From Nonomuraea maritima (lineage in GTDB: Bacteria; Actinomycetota; Actinomycetes; Streptosporangiales; Streptosporangiaceae): a DNA stretch of 64,000 nucleotides. The position numbers and the translations under genes are program-made. The notes beneath the pieces were generated by a model. That model saw only the letters and a list, made by a program, of their open reading frames with translations, ran no database searches and had not been told where the DNA came from. This document shows positions 55,882 through 64,000 of this stretch, piece by piece. The stretch is from the NCBI RefSeq assembly GCF_900100395.1, contig NZ_FNFB01000001.1:558001-622000 (forward strand), written 5' to 3'. The first letter of the stretch is position 1. Each line of letters begins with the position of its first letter.

Positions 55882-56840
55882 TGCTCTGGTTCATCCTTCG
55901 GCGTTGCGGGTCGGCGGTCATCGTGCTGTTCATGGGCAGCGTCCTGATCTTCCTGGGGATCAGGGCGCTGCCCGGCGACCCGGCCACCGTCATGGCGGGC
56001 GACGAGGCGTCGCCCGCCGTGGTGGCCGCGATCCGCCAGGAGTTCGGCCTGGACAAGCCGCTGCCCGCGCAGTACCTCGACTACGTCACCCAGACCCTGA
56101 CCGGCAACTTCGGCCGTTCCACGCAGGACCAGCTGCCGGTGATCGACATCATCGCCCAGCGGCTCCCCGTGACGCTGGAGCTGTCGGCACTCGCCATGCT
56201 CGTCGCGATCGTCATCGGCGTGGGCGCGGGCATCGTGGCGGCCGTCCGGCGCGGCAGGACCGCCGACTACGTGGCCACCGGGTTCGGCCTCGCCGGCCTC
56301 TCGGTGCCGCACTTCTGGCTCGGCCTGCTCGGCATCCTGCTGTTCGCGGTGACCTGGCGCGTGCTGCCCGCCTCGGGCTACGTCCCGTTCAGCGAGGACC
56401 CGGCGCAGAACCTGCAGCGGATGATCCTGCCCTCGCTCGTGCTCGGCGCCGGCTTCGCGGCGATCCTCATGCGGCAGACCCGTTCGGCCATGCTGGGCGC
56501 GCTGTCGGCCGACTACGTACGGACGGCACGTTCCAAGGGCCTGTCGGAGACCAAGGTCGTGGGCGCGCACGCGTTGCGCAACAGCCTGACGACCGTGGTG
56601 ACCGTCCTCGGCCTGCAGCTGGGCGCGCTCATCAGCGGCGCGGTGGTGACCGAGCAGATCTTCGTCATCCCGGGCTTCGGCAAGCTCACCGTGGACGCGG
56701 TGCTGACCAGGAACTACCCGGTCATCCAGGCGGTGGTGCTGGTCACTGTCGCCGGATACGTCCTGGTCAACCTGCTGGTCGACGTCGCCTACGCCTTCCT
56801 CAACCCGCGGATCAGGCTCTCGGGGGCACGCCATGACTGA
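55881..56840 (+). CDS. Peptide ABC transporter permease (DppB-like)
   Basis: A 319-residue permease with about six transmembrane helices. The EAA-type loop is TARSKGLSETKVVGAHALRN. The N-terminus (MLWFILRRCGSAVIVLFMGS) is typical of the DppB/OppB group. The ATG overlaps the binding-protein stop (TAATG), and its stop overlaps the next start by eight bases. Confidence 0.93.
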   Translation: MLWFILRRCGSAVIVLFMGSVLIFLGIRALPGDPATVMAGDEASPAVVAAIRQEFGLDKPLPAQYLDYVTQTLTGNFGRSTQDQLPVIDIIAQRLPVTLELSALAMLVAIVIGVGAGIVAAVRRGRTADYVATGFGLAGLSVPHFWLGLLGILLFAVTWRVLPASGYVPFSEDPAQNLQRMILPSLVLGAGFAAILMRQTRSAMLGALSADYVRTARSKGLSETKVVGAHALRNSLTTVVTVLGLQLGALISGAVVTEQIFVIPGFGKLTVDAVLTRNYPVIQAVVLVTVAGYVLVNLLVDVAYAFLNPRIRLSGARHD

Positions 56841-57690
56841 CGCAATCGCCGTGCCGCTCCGGCGCGCCAGGATGTGGCGGCGCTTCCGGCGGCGGCCGAT
56901 GCCGATGACCGGGCTCGTCCTCGTGGCCGGGTTCCTGCTGCTGGCGCTGGTCGGCCCGCTCGTGACGGGCGACCCGGCGCAGCAGGACTACCTCGCCACG
57001 CTCGCGCCGCCGTCGGCGGCGCACCCGATGGGCACCGACGACCTCGGCCGCGACGCCTTCGCCCGCATCGCGCACGGCGCTCAGGTCTCGCTCCAGGCGG
57101 GGGTGCTCTCCACGGCTCTGGCCATGGCCGTCGGCATCCCGATCGGGCTGGTCGCCGGGTTCTACCGGCGCTGGCTGGACCCGATCGTGATGCGCCTGGT
57201 GGACGTGACGCTCGCGTTCCCGTTCCTGGTGTTCGCCGTAGGCCTGGCGGCGATCATCGGACCTTCGCTGAAGGGCGTGGTGCTGGCGCTCGGCTTCGCC
57301 CAGCTGCCCGCCGTCATCCGGATCACCCGCGGCGAGGTGCTCGCGATCAGGGAGATGGACTACGTGGCCGCCGCCGTCGCCGACGGCGCGGGCGACGCGC
57401 ACATCATCTTCCGGTACGTGCTCCCCAACTGCGCCAGCCCGCTCATCGTGCAGGCCACGGTCGCGATCCCGACGGCGATCATCGGCGAGTCGACGCTGTC
57501 CTTCCTCGGCCTCGGCGTGCAGCCGCCGACGCCGTCGTGGGGCGTGATGCTGACGACCGCGCAGCAGTACCTCGGCGACGCGCCCTGGCTGGCCATCTGG
57601 CCGGGCGTGATGATCGCCCTGGCCACGCTCGGCTTCAACCTGCTGGGCGACGGGCTGCGCGACGTACTGGACCCGAGGAGTGGCCCGTGA
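56833..57690 (+). CDS. Peptide ABC transporter permease (DppC-like)
   Basis: A 285-residue permease with the periplasmic [16 protein letters not shown] block of DppC/OppC proteins. The EAA-type loop is [19 protein letters not shown]. The N-terminal OppC-type helix ([20 protein letters not shown]) precedes it. It starts 8 bases before the DppB-like stop, and its stop overlaps the next GTG (GTGA). Confidence 0.93.
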   Translation: MTDAIAVPLRRARMWRRFRRRPMPMTGLVLVAGFLLLALVGPLVTGDPAQQDYLATLAPPSAAHPMGTDDLGRDAFARIAHGAQVSLQAGVLSTALAMAVGIPIGLVAGFYRRWLDPIVMRLVDVTLAFPFLVFAVGLAAIIGPSLKGVVLALGFAQLPAVIRITRGEVLAIREMDYVAAAVADGAGDAHIIFRYVLPNCASPLIVQATVAIPTAIIGESTLSFLGLGVQPPTPSWGVMLTTAQQYLGDAPWLAIWPGVMIALATLGFNLLGDGLRDVLDPRSGP

Positions 57691-58652
57691 GCCTGCTGGA
57701 GATCACCGACCTGAGCGTCGGTTTCGACACCGAGGACGGCCTCGTGCAGGCGGTCAGGGACATCTCGCTCACCCTGGACGAGGGCGAGATCCTGGCGCTG
57801 TGCGGCGAGTCGGGCTGCGGCAAGTCGGTCACCGCGATGTCGGTGCCGCGGCTCCTGCCGCCCGACACGACGCGGCTGTCGGGCTCGGTGAAGCTGGACG
57901 GCCGTGAGCTGACCACGCTGCCCGAGGCCGAGATGCGGCAGGTCCGCGGCAAGTCGGTCTCGGTCGTCTTCCAGGAGCCGATGACGTCGCTGAACCCGTC
58001 GTTCACCGTCGGCTACCAGATCGCCGAGGTGCTGCGCCGCCACGAGAAACTGTCCAGGAGGGACGCCGACAGGCGCGCGACCGAGCTGCTGGAGCTGGTC
58101 GGCATCCCGGCCGCGGCGCGGCGCATGAAGGAGTACCCGCACCAGCTGTCCGGCGGCATGCGGCAGCGCGTGATGATCGCCATCGCGGTGGCCTGCCAGC
58201 CGCGGGTGCTGATCGCCGACGAGCCCACCACGGCGCTCGACGTGACGATCCAGGCGGGCGTGCTCGACGTCTTCCGCGACCTGCGCGACCGGCTGGGCAC
58301 GGCGATCATCCTCATCACGCACGACCTCGGCGTGGTGGCCGACATCGCCGACCGCGCCGTCGTCATGTACGCCGGGCGGGCCGTCGAGCAGGCCACGGTG
58401 GCGGAGCTGTTCGCCGCGCCGCGGCACCCGTACACGCTGGGGCTGATGAACGCGCTGCCGTCCGCGGCGGTGGACGGGCGGCTGGCGGAGATCCCCGGCA
58501 TGGTGCCCTCGCCGCTGTCCGACCCGGACGAGTGCGCCTTCCACGACCGCTGCCCGCGCGTCCAGACCGACTGCCGCATGTCCAGGCCCCCGCTCGTCCG
58601 CCAGGGCGAGGAGCATCTGGCGGCCTGCTTCCACCCCGGAGGTCAGTCGTGA
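57687..58652 (+). CDS. Peptide ABC transporter ATPase (DppD-like)
   Basis: A 321-residue ATPase with Walker [16 protein letters not shown], signature [16 protein letters not shown] and Walker [17 protein letters not shown]. The C-terminal peptide-transporter domain has [15 protein letters not shown] cysteines. Start GTG 57687 overlaps the DppC-like stop. It pairs with the next gene as the two ATPase halves. Confidence 0.93.
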   Translation: MSLLEITDLSVGFDTEDGLVQAVRDISLTLDEGEILALCGESGCGKSVTAMSVPRLLPPDTTRLSGSVKLDGRELTTLPEAEMRQVRGKSVSVVFQEPMTSLNPSFTVGYQIAEVLRRHEKLSRRDADRRATELLELVGIPAAARRMKEYPHQLSGGMRQRVMIAIAVACQPRVLIADEPTTALDVTIQAGVLDVFRDLRDRLGTAIILITHDLGVVADIADRAVVMYAGRAVEQATVAELFAAPRHPYTLGLMNALPSAAVDGRLAEIPGMVPSPLSDPDECAFHDRCPRVQTDCRMSRPPLVRQGEEHLAACFHPGGQS

Positions 58653-59617
58653 TCCTGAAGATCGACAACCTGGTCAAGCACTACGGCCCCGTACGCGCCG
58701 TGGACGGCCTGTCGCTGGAGATCGGCGAGGGCGAGGTGCTCGGGCTGGTCGGCGAGTCGGGCAGCGGCAAGTCGACGGTCGGCAAGTGCGTGCTGCGGCT
58801 CACCGAGCCCACCTCGGGCACGATCGAGCTGGGCGGTCGCGACATCACCCACCTGTCGCGGCGGGCGCTGCGCCCGCTGCGGCGCGACGTCCACATGGTC
58901 TTCCAGGACCCCTACTCCTCGCTCAACCCGCGCTTCACGATCGAGCGGATCGTCGGCGAGCCGCTGCTGCGGCACAAGGTGGCCGACCGCCGCGAGACCT
59001 CCCGGCGGGTGTCCGAGATGCTGGAGAAGGTGGGGCTGCGCCAGGAGATGCGCTCGCGCTTCCCGCACGAGCTGTCCGGCGGGCAGCGGCAGCGCGTGGG
59101 GCTGGCCCGCGCGCTGATCCTGGAGCCCAAACTGGTCGTCGCGGACGAGCCGGTGTCGGCGCTGGACGTGTCGGTGCAGGCGTCGGTGCTCAACCTGATC
59201 ACCGACCTGCAGAAGGACATGGGGTTCTCGTGCCTGTTCATCACCCATGACCTGTCGGTGGTGGAGTTCCTGGCCGACCGGATCGCCGTCATGTACCTCG
59301 GCCGGATCGTCGAGTCGGGCCCGACGGAGGAGATCTTCGCCGGGCCGCGGCACCCGTACACGCAGGCCCTGCTGTCGGCCGCGCCCGTGGCCGACCCGGT
59401 CAGGCAGCGCGAACGGCGCCGCATCGTGCTCGGCGGTGACGTGCCGAGCCCGCTCGACCCGCCCTCCGGCTGCCGGTTCCACACCCGGTGCCCGCTGGCC
59501 TACGACGAGTGTCGTAGCGTCGAACCGGCCTTGCACGACCCGCGTGGCAACGGCCATCCGGCCGCGTGCCACCTGGTAACGGCGGATCGCGTCCCCGACG
59601 CGGCCGCGACCCGATAG
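58649..59617 (+). CDS. Peptide ABC transporter ATPase (DppF-like)
   Basis: A 322-residue ATPase with Walker A VGESGSGKSTVGKCV, signature LSGGQRQRVGLARAL, Walker B LVVADEPVSALDVSVQ and the C-terminal CRFHTRCPLAYDEC cysteine motif. Start GTG 58649 overlaps the DppD-like stop. The downstream gamma-glutamyltransferase begins 11 bases after its stop. Confidence 0.93.
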   Translation: MILKIDNLVKHYGPVRAVDGLSLEIGEGEVLGLVGESGSGKSTVGKCVLRLTEPTSGTIELGGRDITHLSRRALRPLRRDVHMVFQDPYSSLNPRFTIERIVGEPLLRHKVADRRETSRRVSEMLEKVGLRQEMRSRFPHELSGGQRQRVGLARALILEPKLVVADEPVSALDVSVQASVLNLITDLQKDMGFSCLFITHDLSVVEFLADRIAVMYLGRIVESGPTEEIFAGPRHPYTQALLSAAPVADPVRQRERRRIVLGGDVPSPLDPPSGCRFHTRCPLAYDECRSVEPALHDPRGNGHPAACHLVTADRVPDAAATR

Positions 59618-59628
59618 AAGGAGAGATC

Positions 59629-61452
59629 TTGTTCACCACCAGGCCCGAGCTGTCGGGTGACTTCGGTATGGTCGCGAGCACGCACTGGCTGGCCTCCGCC
59701 ACCGGCATGAGCGTTCTGGAGCGGGGCGGCAACGCCTTCGACGCGGCGGTCGCCGCGGGATTCGTGCTGCAGGTCGCCGAGCCGCACCTGAACGGTCCCG
59801 GCGGCGAGGTGCCGATCCTGCTGTGGAGCGAGGCCGACCAGAAGGTGTCGGTCGTGTCCGGGCAGGGCGTCGCTCCGTCCGCGGCCACCATCGAGCGCTT
59901 CACCGAGCTGGGCCTCGACCTCGTTCCCGGCACCGGTCTGCTGGCGGCCACCGTGCCCGGGGCGTTCGGCGGCTGGATGCTGATGCTGGAGCGGTGGGGC
60001 ACCTGGTCGCTGGCCGACGTGCTGGCGCCCGTGATCCACTACGCCGAGCACGGCGTGCCGGTGCTGGAGCGGGTCTCCACCACGATCGAGTCGGTCAAGG
60101 ACCTGTTCACCGACGACTGGAGCACGTCGGCCGCCACCTGGCTGCCCGGCGGCAACGTCCCCGCGGCCGGCAGCAAGCTGGCCAACCCGGTGCTGGCGCG
60201 GACGTACCGGCGGCTGGTCGCCGAGGCCGAGGCCGCGTCGAGCACCCGCGAGGGCCAGCTCGAAGCCGCCAGGAAGGCCTGGTACGAGGGGTTCGTCGCC
60301 GAGGCGATCGCCGAGTTCTGCCAGAAGACGGCCTGGCGCGACAGCTCGGGCGAGGTGCACGGCGGCCTGCTCACGGGCGACGACCTGGCGAACTGGCGGG
60401 CCGGCGTCGAGGAGCCGCTGACGTTCGACTACCGCGGCCACACCGTGTGCAAGACGGGCCCGTGGGGCCAGGGGCCGGTGTTCCTGCAGCAGCTCGCCCT
60501 GCTGTCGGGTCACGACCTCGGCGCGATGGGCCACCTCAGCGCCGACTGGATCCACACGGTCACCGAGGCGGCCAAGCTGGCCTTCGCCGACCGTGAGGCC
60601 TGGTACGGCGACACCGAGGTGCCCATAGCGGACCTGCTGGACGCGTCCTACACCGACGAGCGGCGGCGGCTGATCGGCGCCGAGGCCAGCCTCGAACTGC
60701 GTCCAGGAGCCCCTGGCGGGCGGGCGCCGCGGCTGCCCGTCTACCCCGACCCGGCCACGATCCCTGGCGCGCCAGGCCTGTCCGGCGCGCGGGCCCCGCA
60801 GGGGGTCGGCGAGCCCACGGTGGGACGGGTGGACACCGGCGAGCAGGTGATCTCCTCCGACGGCACCGTCAAGGGCGACACCTGCCACGTCGACGTCGTC
60901 GACCGGTTCGGCAACATGGTCTCCGCCACGCCCAGCGGCGGCTGGCTGCAGAGCTCCCCCACCGTTCCCGAGCTGGGCTTCTGCCTCGGCACGCGGGCAC
61001 AGATGTTCTGGCTGCAGGACGGCCTGCCCGGCTCGCTGCGTCCCGGCGCGCGTCCGCGCACGACGCTGTCGCCGTCGTTCGCGCTCAGGGACGGCCGTCC
61101 GTGGCTGGCGTTCGGCACGCCGGGCGGCGACCAGCAGGACCAGTGGAGCGTCAACTTCTTCCTGTCGGTCGTGCACGGCAAGCGCAACCTGCAGGAGGCC
61201 GTCGACGCGCCGATGTTCCACACGGAGCACTTCCCGAGCTCGTTCTACCCGCGCGGTTCCCGTCCCGGCGTGCTGCACGTCGAGGACCGCGTGGACGCCG
61301 CCGTCGTCGCCGAGCTGCGCCGCCGTGGGCACGAGGTGGAGGTGCAGGAGTCATGGTCGCTCGGCCGGCTGAGCGCCGTGGCCAGGGACGGCGACTTCCT
61401 CAAGGCGGCGGCCAACCCGCGCGGTTCGCAGGGGTACGCCGTCGGCCGCTGA
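59629..61452 (+). CDS. ggt: Gamma-glutamyltransferase family enzyme
   Basis: A 607-residue Ntn-hydrolase. The catalytic Thr418 is seen in DTCHVDVVDRFGNMVSATPSGG, where autocleavage would separate large and small subunits. SVLERGGNAFDAAVAAGF and LPGSLRPGARPRTTLSPSF are other family blocks. Start is a TTG at 59629 preceded by AAGGAGAG. No signal peptide is seen, so it probably acts in the cytoplasm on imported gamma-glutamyl compounds. Cys419 after the nucleophile is unusual (often Thr or His region). An acylase-like activity is an alternative. Confidence 0.92.
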   Translation: MFTTRPELSGDFGMVASTHWLASATGMSVLERGGNAFDAAVAAGFVLQVAEPHLNGPGGEVPILLWSEADQKVSVVSGQGVAPSAATIERFTELGLDLVPGTGLLAATVPGAFGGWMLMLERWGTWSLADVLAPVIHYAEHGVPVLERVSTTIESVKDLFTDDWSTSAATWLPGGNVPAAGSKLANPVLARTYRRLVAEAEAASSTREGQLEAARKAWYEGFVAEAIAEFCQKTAWRDSSGEVHGGLLTGDDLANWRAGVEEPLTFDYRGHTVCKTGPWGQGPVFLQQLALLSGHDLGAMGHLSADWIHTVTEAAKLAFADREAWYGDTEVPIADLLDASYTDERRRLIGAEASLELRPGAPGGRAPRLPVYPDPATIPGAPGLSGARAPQGVGEPTVGRVDTGEQVISSDGTVKGDTCHVDVVDRFGNMVSATPSGGWLQSSPTVPELGFCLGTRAQMFWLQDGLPGSLRPGARPRTTLSPSFALRDGRPWLAFGTPGGDQQDQWSVNFFLSVVHGKRNLQEAVDAPMFHTEHFPSSFYPRGSRPGVLHVEDRVDAAVVAELRRRGHEVEVQESWSLGRLSAVARDGDFLKAAANPRGSQGYAVGR

Positions 61453-61532
61453 CCGTTCACGTGGGGTGGGGGCCGGGATCCGGCCAAGCCCGGCGGGCGG
61501 CTTCCTCGGCACCCGCCTGGCCCATCTCTCGC

Positions 61533-61552
61533 GCCGGGGTTCTCGCCCCGGC
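61533..61552. terminator. Hairpin between convergent genes
   Basis: GCCGGGG / CCCCGGC stem (7 bp) with TTCTCG loop, between the gamma-glutamyltransferase stop (61452) and the end of the convergent ligase-like gene (61589). A weaker GGCCGG-GAT-CCGGCC stem lies earlier in the same gap. Confidence 0.5.
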
Positions 61553-61588
61553 CTGGCCCTCGCCTGGGCCTGGTGCCGGTCGCCCTGG

Positions 61589-62674
61589 TCAGGCGACGGT
61601 GGCCGTGATCAGATCGTCCACGACCTCGGTGAGGTCGTGATCCCTGGCGTAGGCCCGTCGCTGGCGCGCGGCTCCCGACCCGGCGCGCAGCAGCCGGTCG
61701 AGGCCCTCCTGGACGTACGCCAGGTCGCCCGCCTCCGCCAGCGCCGGCCGTACGTGCTCCAGAAGACGCCCGGCCAGCACCGCGGCCGGGACGCGCGTCC
61801 CGTGGCGTACGTCGAGGCCGTCGCCCTGCAGCCCGTCGCGGGCCGCCCGCCAGTAGGCGGCGCGCAGGACCTCCTGCGGGACGGGCATCCCCCGATCGCC
61901 CCGCGCGACGGCCTCCAGAGCCGTCATCACGAGTGCGCGGGTGAGCCCGATCAGGGTGAGGCTGTCGGCCACGTCGAGCGGCACGTCGGCCACCCTGACC
62001 TCCACCGTCGGGAGATTGGGCGACGGACGGGCGTCCCAGTAGACCGACTTGGAGTCGAGCAGCACGCCCGACTCCGCCAGCGACCGCACCGCCACCTCGT
62101 ACGCCCCGTAGGACGGGAAGTAGGGCGGCGCCCCGGAGACCGGCCAGCGCCCCCAGCTGATCACCCGCCAGGACGCGTACCCGGTGTCGCGGCCGGCGAA
62201 GAACGGTGAGTTGGCGGCGAGGGCGATCAGGGTCGGCAGCCAGGGCCGCAGATGGTTGCCGACGTAGACGGCGTGCTCGGGGTCGGGCACGTCGACGTGC
62301 ACGTGCAGGGCGCAGATGCTGATCTCGTCCTGCAGCGCGCCGTAGAGCACGCGTCCTTGCAGGTAGCGGTCGTCGTCGGTGAGCGGCGGCGGCATCACGT
62401 CACCGAGGACGGGCATGCCGCAGGCGACGACGGCCAGGCCGCACGAGCGGGCCGCGCTCGAAACCTCCTTCCTCAGGGCGCGCAGCTGCGCGCCCAGTTC
62501 GCCGAGGTCGGCGGAGGGCGGCGTGCGGGCCTCCACCTGGAATCGGGTGATCTCGTGAACCACGTCCAGCACGCCCGCGGCGGCGGCCAGCACGTCGGCC
62601 GCCCGGGGGGATACGTGGCGGGTGCGGGGATCGACGACGAGGTATTCCTCCTCGATCCCGATGAGCGGAACCAT
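61589..62674 (-). CDS. Glutamate-cysteine ligase type 2 (YbdK-like carboxylate-amine ligase)
   Basis: A 361-residue protein of the GCS2/YbdK family: MVPLIGIEEEYLVVDPRTRH start, then FQVEARTPPSADLGEL, CALHVHVDVPDPEHA and PNLPTVEVRVADVPLD. The family makes gamma-glutamyl or similar amide bonds from a carboxylate and an amine using ATP; some members have weak glutamate-cysteine ligase activity. ATG 62674 has GCGAGGTGGAC upstream. It is the third gene after ROK and VanX-like genes on this strand. Confidence 0.9.
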   Translation of the reverse strand: MVPLIGIEEEYLVVDPRTRHVSPRAADVLAAAAGVLDVVHEITRFQVEARTPPSADLGELGAQLRALRKEVSSAARSCGLAVVACGMPVLGDVMPPPLTDDDRYLQGRVLYGALQDEISICALHVHVDVPDPEHAVYVGNHLRPWLPTLIALAANSPFFAGRDTGYASWRVISWGRWPVSGAPPYFPSYGAYEVAVRSLAESGVLLDSKSVYWDARPSPNLPTVEVRVADVPLDVADSLTLIGLTRALVMTALEAVARGDRGMPVPQEVLRAAYWRAARDGLQGDGLDVRHGTRVPAAVLAGRLLEHVRPALAEAGDLAYVQEGLDRLLRAGSGAARQRRAYARDHDLTEVVDDLITATVA

Positions 62675-62748
62675 GTCCACCTCGCAGGGGAGTCCGGAAC
62701 TCTCCGTACGGAGGTTTGGTGCCCGTGCGGCGGTGTGGGGGAACCTGG

Positions 62749-63411
62749 TCAGCCGGTGAGCTCCACGGGCCCGTAGACGGCGTGGCGCGCGCCGGTGACC
62801 ATGGCCCAGTAACGGTCGCCGTACGACCAGTGCCACCACTCGGTCGGGTAGTTGACCAGGCCGGCCGGCTCGAGGGCGGCGGCGAGCAGCTTGCGGTGGG
62901 CGCGGGCGTCGTCGGAGATGCCGGGGGCGCCGGTGTAGCAGGCTCCGTCGCTCTGCTCCGGGTTGTCGTTGACCTGCGTGCCCATGTCGTACTCGACGCC
63001 GTCCGGCGAGCACAGGGTGAGGTCGACGGCGGCGCCCGCGGTGTGCGGGGCGACCTCGACCGGGGAGACGTAACGGCTGGCCGCGACGTGCGATTCGGCC
63101 TCCGTCATCTCGGGGTACGTCGCGAGCAGCTCGGCGCGGTAGCCCTCGAAGATGTCGCGCTGCGTGGCGATCGGGCGGTAGCCCTCGACGACGAGCAGGT
63201 GGTAGCCGTCGGGCAGCAGGCTCTCGGCGTGCTCGAGGCGGCTCAGCAGACCGGCCCGCAGGTGCGCGTAGGCGCCCGCGTCGTCGGCGAGCCGCGTGTC
63301 CACGCGCAGCCGTCCGCGCACGTCCGCCAGGGGTTCGCCGCACTCCTGCACCGGGATCGAGGTCACACGGGGGTCGGAGATCAGCACGACGTCGTTCGGG
63401 GAGCTCCACAT
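62749..63411 (-). CDS. D-alanyl-D-alanine dipeptidase (VanX-like, peptidase M15)
   Basis: A 220-residue zinc dipeptidase. Zinc ligands lie in HTAGAAVDLTLCSPDG (SxHxxGxAxD-like) and EWWHW (catalytic Glu and His). VEGYRPIATQRDIFEGY is the usual substrate loop. ATG 63411; a TTG at 63417 would add two residues. It may trim D-Ala-D-Ala or other dipeptides during cell-wall turnover. No vanH/vanA are nearby, so a resistance role is not indicated. Confidence 0.9.
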   Translation of the reverse strand: MWSSPNDVVLISDPRVTSIPVQECGEPLADVRGRLRVDTRLADDAGAYAHLRAGLLSRLEHAESLLPDGYHLLVVEGYRPIATQRDIFEGYRAELLATYPEMTEAESHVAASRYVSPVEVAPHTAGAAVDLTLCSPDGVEYDMGTQVNDNPEQSDGACYTGAPGISDDARAHRKLLAAALEPAGLVNYPTEWWHWSYGDRYWAMVTGARHAVYGPVELTG

Positions 63412-63423
63412 GGGCAAGGATTC

Positions 63424-64000
63424 TCACACAGTGTCGGAGAAGACCTGCTCGCGGGCCTGTCCCAGCGCCGCGACCAGCGCTCCGCGCAGCACCGGGTTGC
63501 CGTCCACGCGGGTCGTGACGACGGCGGGCCTGCTCGGGCACACGCGGGCCACCGCCTCCTCCACCTTCGCGGCCAGCCGCTCGCCGCCCGCGCGGCCGAC
63601 CTCGCCGCTGAGCACGATGAGCCCGGGATCGAGCACGACGGCCACGGCCGCGGCCCCCACGGCGAGCCGCGCGGCCACCTCGTCGAGGAAGCCCTCGTCA
63701 CCGCGACGCACCATGTCGGGCACGCTGTCGCCGGTCACGCCGTGCCGTTCGGCCAGGCCCGTGAGGGCGGCGTGGCCCACCAGGCGCTGGAACGAGCCCG
63801 ACTGCGGCGCGGACACCTCGGTGGGCAGCGGTTCACCGGGGACGGGCAGCCAGCCGATCTCGCCCGCGCCGCCGGAGATGCCGCGGTGCAGCTTGCCGCC
63901 GAGCATGACGCCGAGGCCCTGGCCGACGCCTGCCCAGATCACCACGAAGTCGTCGTGTCCTGCGGCGGCGCCGTACTCGTGCTCGGCGAGGGCGACGAGG
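63424..64000 (-). CDS. ROK family protein, C-terminal part (5' end outside window)
   Basis: 192 residues of open frame run to the window edge. The sequence ALAEHEYGAA, DFVVIWAGVGQGLGVML and HRGISGGAGEIGWLPV is the ROK signature. LIVLSGEVGRAGGERL follows. Either a sugar kinase (glucokinase type) or a NagC/XylR-type repressor; the N-terminus that would show a HTH lies outside. The CxCGxxGCxE zinc motif of many ROK proteins is absent in the visible part. It leads the three-gene operon. Confidence 0.85.
   Translation of the reverse strand, partial: LVALAEHEYGAAAGHDDFVVIWAGVGQGLGVMLGGKLHRGISGGAGEIGWLPVPGEPLPTEVSAPQSGSFQRLVGHAALTGLAERHGVTGDSVPDMVRRGDEGFLDEVAARLAVGAAAVAVVLDPGLIVLSGEVGRAGGERLAAKVEEAVARVCPSRPAVVTTRVDGNPVLRGALVAALGQAREQVFSDTV

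Noticed and set aside
62749..63411. Vancomycin resistance locus
   Set aside because: A VanX-like dipeptidase alone, without vanH/vanA or vanRS, is common in actinomycete cell-wall metabolism.

Overview
The window is about 64 kb of very GC-rich DNA with actinobacterial hallmarks. These are strong third-position GC, frequent GTG and TTG starts, -10 boxes placed 7-10 bases before start codons as in leaderless mRNAs, a DUF3046-recA-recX block, a miaB/miaA/dapF neighbourhood, a gluABCD uptake operon, an ECF41-type sigma factor and an actinobacterial-style LexA box. I infer a filamentous actinomycete of the Streptosporangiales type (Nonomuraea-like). That placement is inference only; no rRNA or tRNA gene is visible.

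Layout. 1-4.2 kb: end of a glcDEF glycolate oxidase operon, two IclR regulators and a DUF2277 protein. 4.2-12 kb: a metzincin-like protein, a two-component system, an ECF41 sigma factor with a flavoprotein, a PepSY protein and an HNH lipoprotein. 12-19.1 kb (minus): a tightly overlapped sarcosine/dimethylglycine oxidation operon with a fused SoxA-SoxG chain. 19.3-23.1 kb (minus): SDR, repeat protein and a SCO6745-like protein. 23.2-25.4 kb (minus): dapF, miaA and ogt, with rnz starting divergently on the same CATG. 26.3-31.2 kb: an extradiol dioxygenase-like protein, a PEP mutase-like enzyme, two divergent membrane-anchored low-complexity proteins, and miaB. 31.3-35.6 kb: gluABCD plus a second glutamate-binding lipoprotein. 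35.6-39.4 kb: an S9 peptidase and rny. 40.2-44.2 kb: recX, recA (with a LexA box), DUF3046 and small genes. 44.3-49.3 kb: lhr. 50.7-53.2 kb: an ABC exporter. 53.4-61.5 kb: a GntR-regulated dipeptide-type importer followed by gamma-glutamyltransferase. 61.6-64 kb (minus): a glutamate-cysteine-ligase-like enzyme, a VanX-like dipeptidase and an incomplete ROK protein.

How the genes fit together. The glc and sox blocks feed C1/C2 and methylated-amine compounds into central metabolism. gluABCD and the peptide importer with gamma-glutamyltransferase suggest scavenging of glutamate and gamma-glutamyl peptides. The GntR gene and the importer promoter both carry TGTATAC elements, which suggests local auto- and operon control.

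A recurring oddity is short degenerate tandem repeats. They occur in intergenic DNA (19.2, 27.1, 40.1, 50.1, 53.3 and 54.1 kb) and also in frame in RecX, Lhr and the two low-complexity membrane proteins. The most unusual single structure is a 76-bp inverted repeat, 74 of 76 identical. One copy is inside the S9 peptidase gene and the other lies behind it, in frame on the opposite strand.
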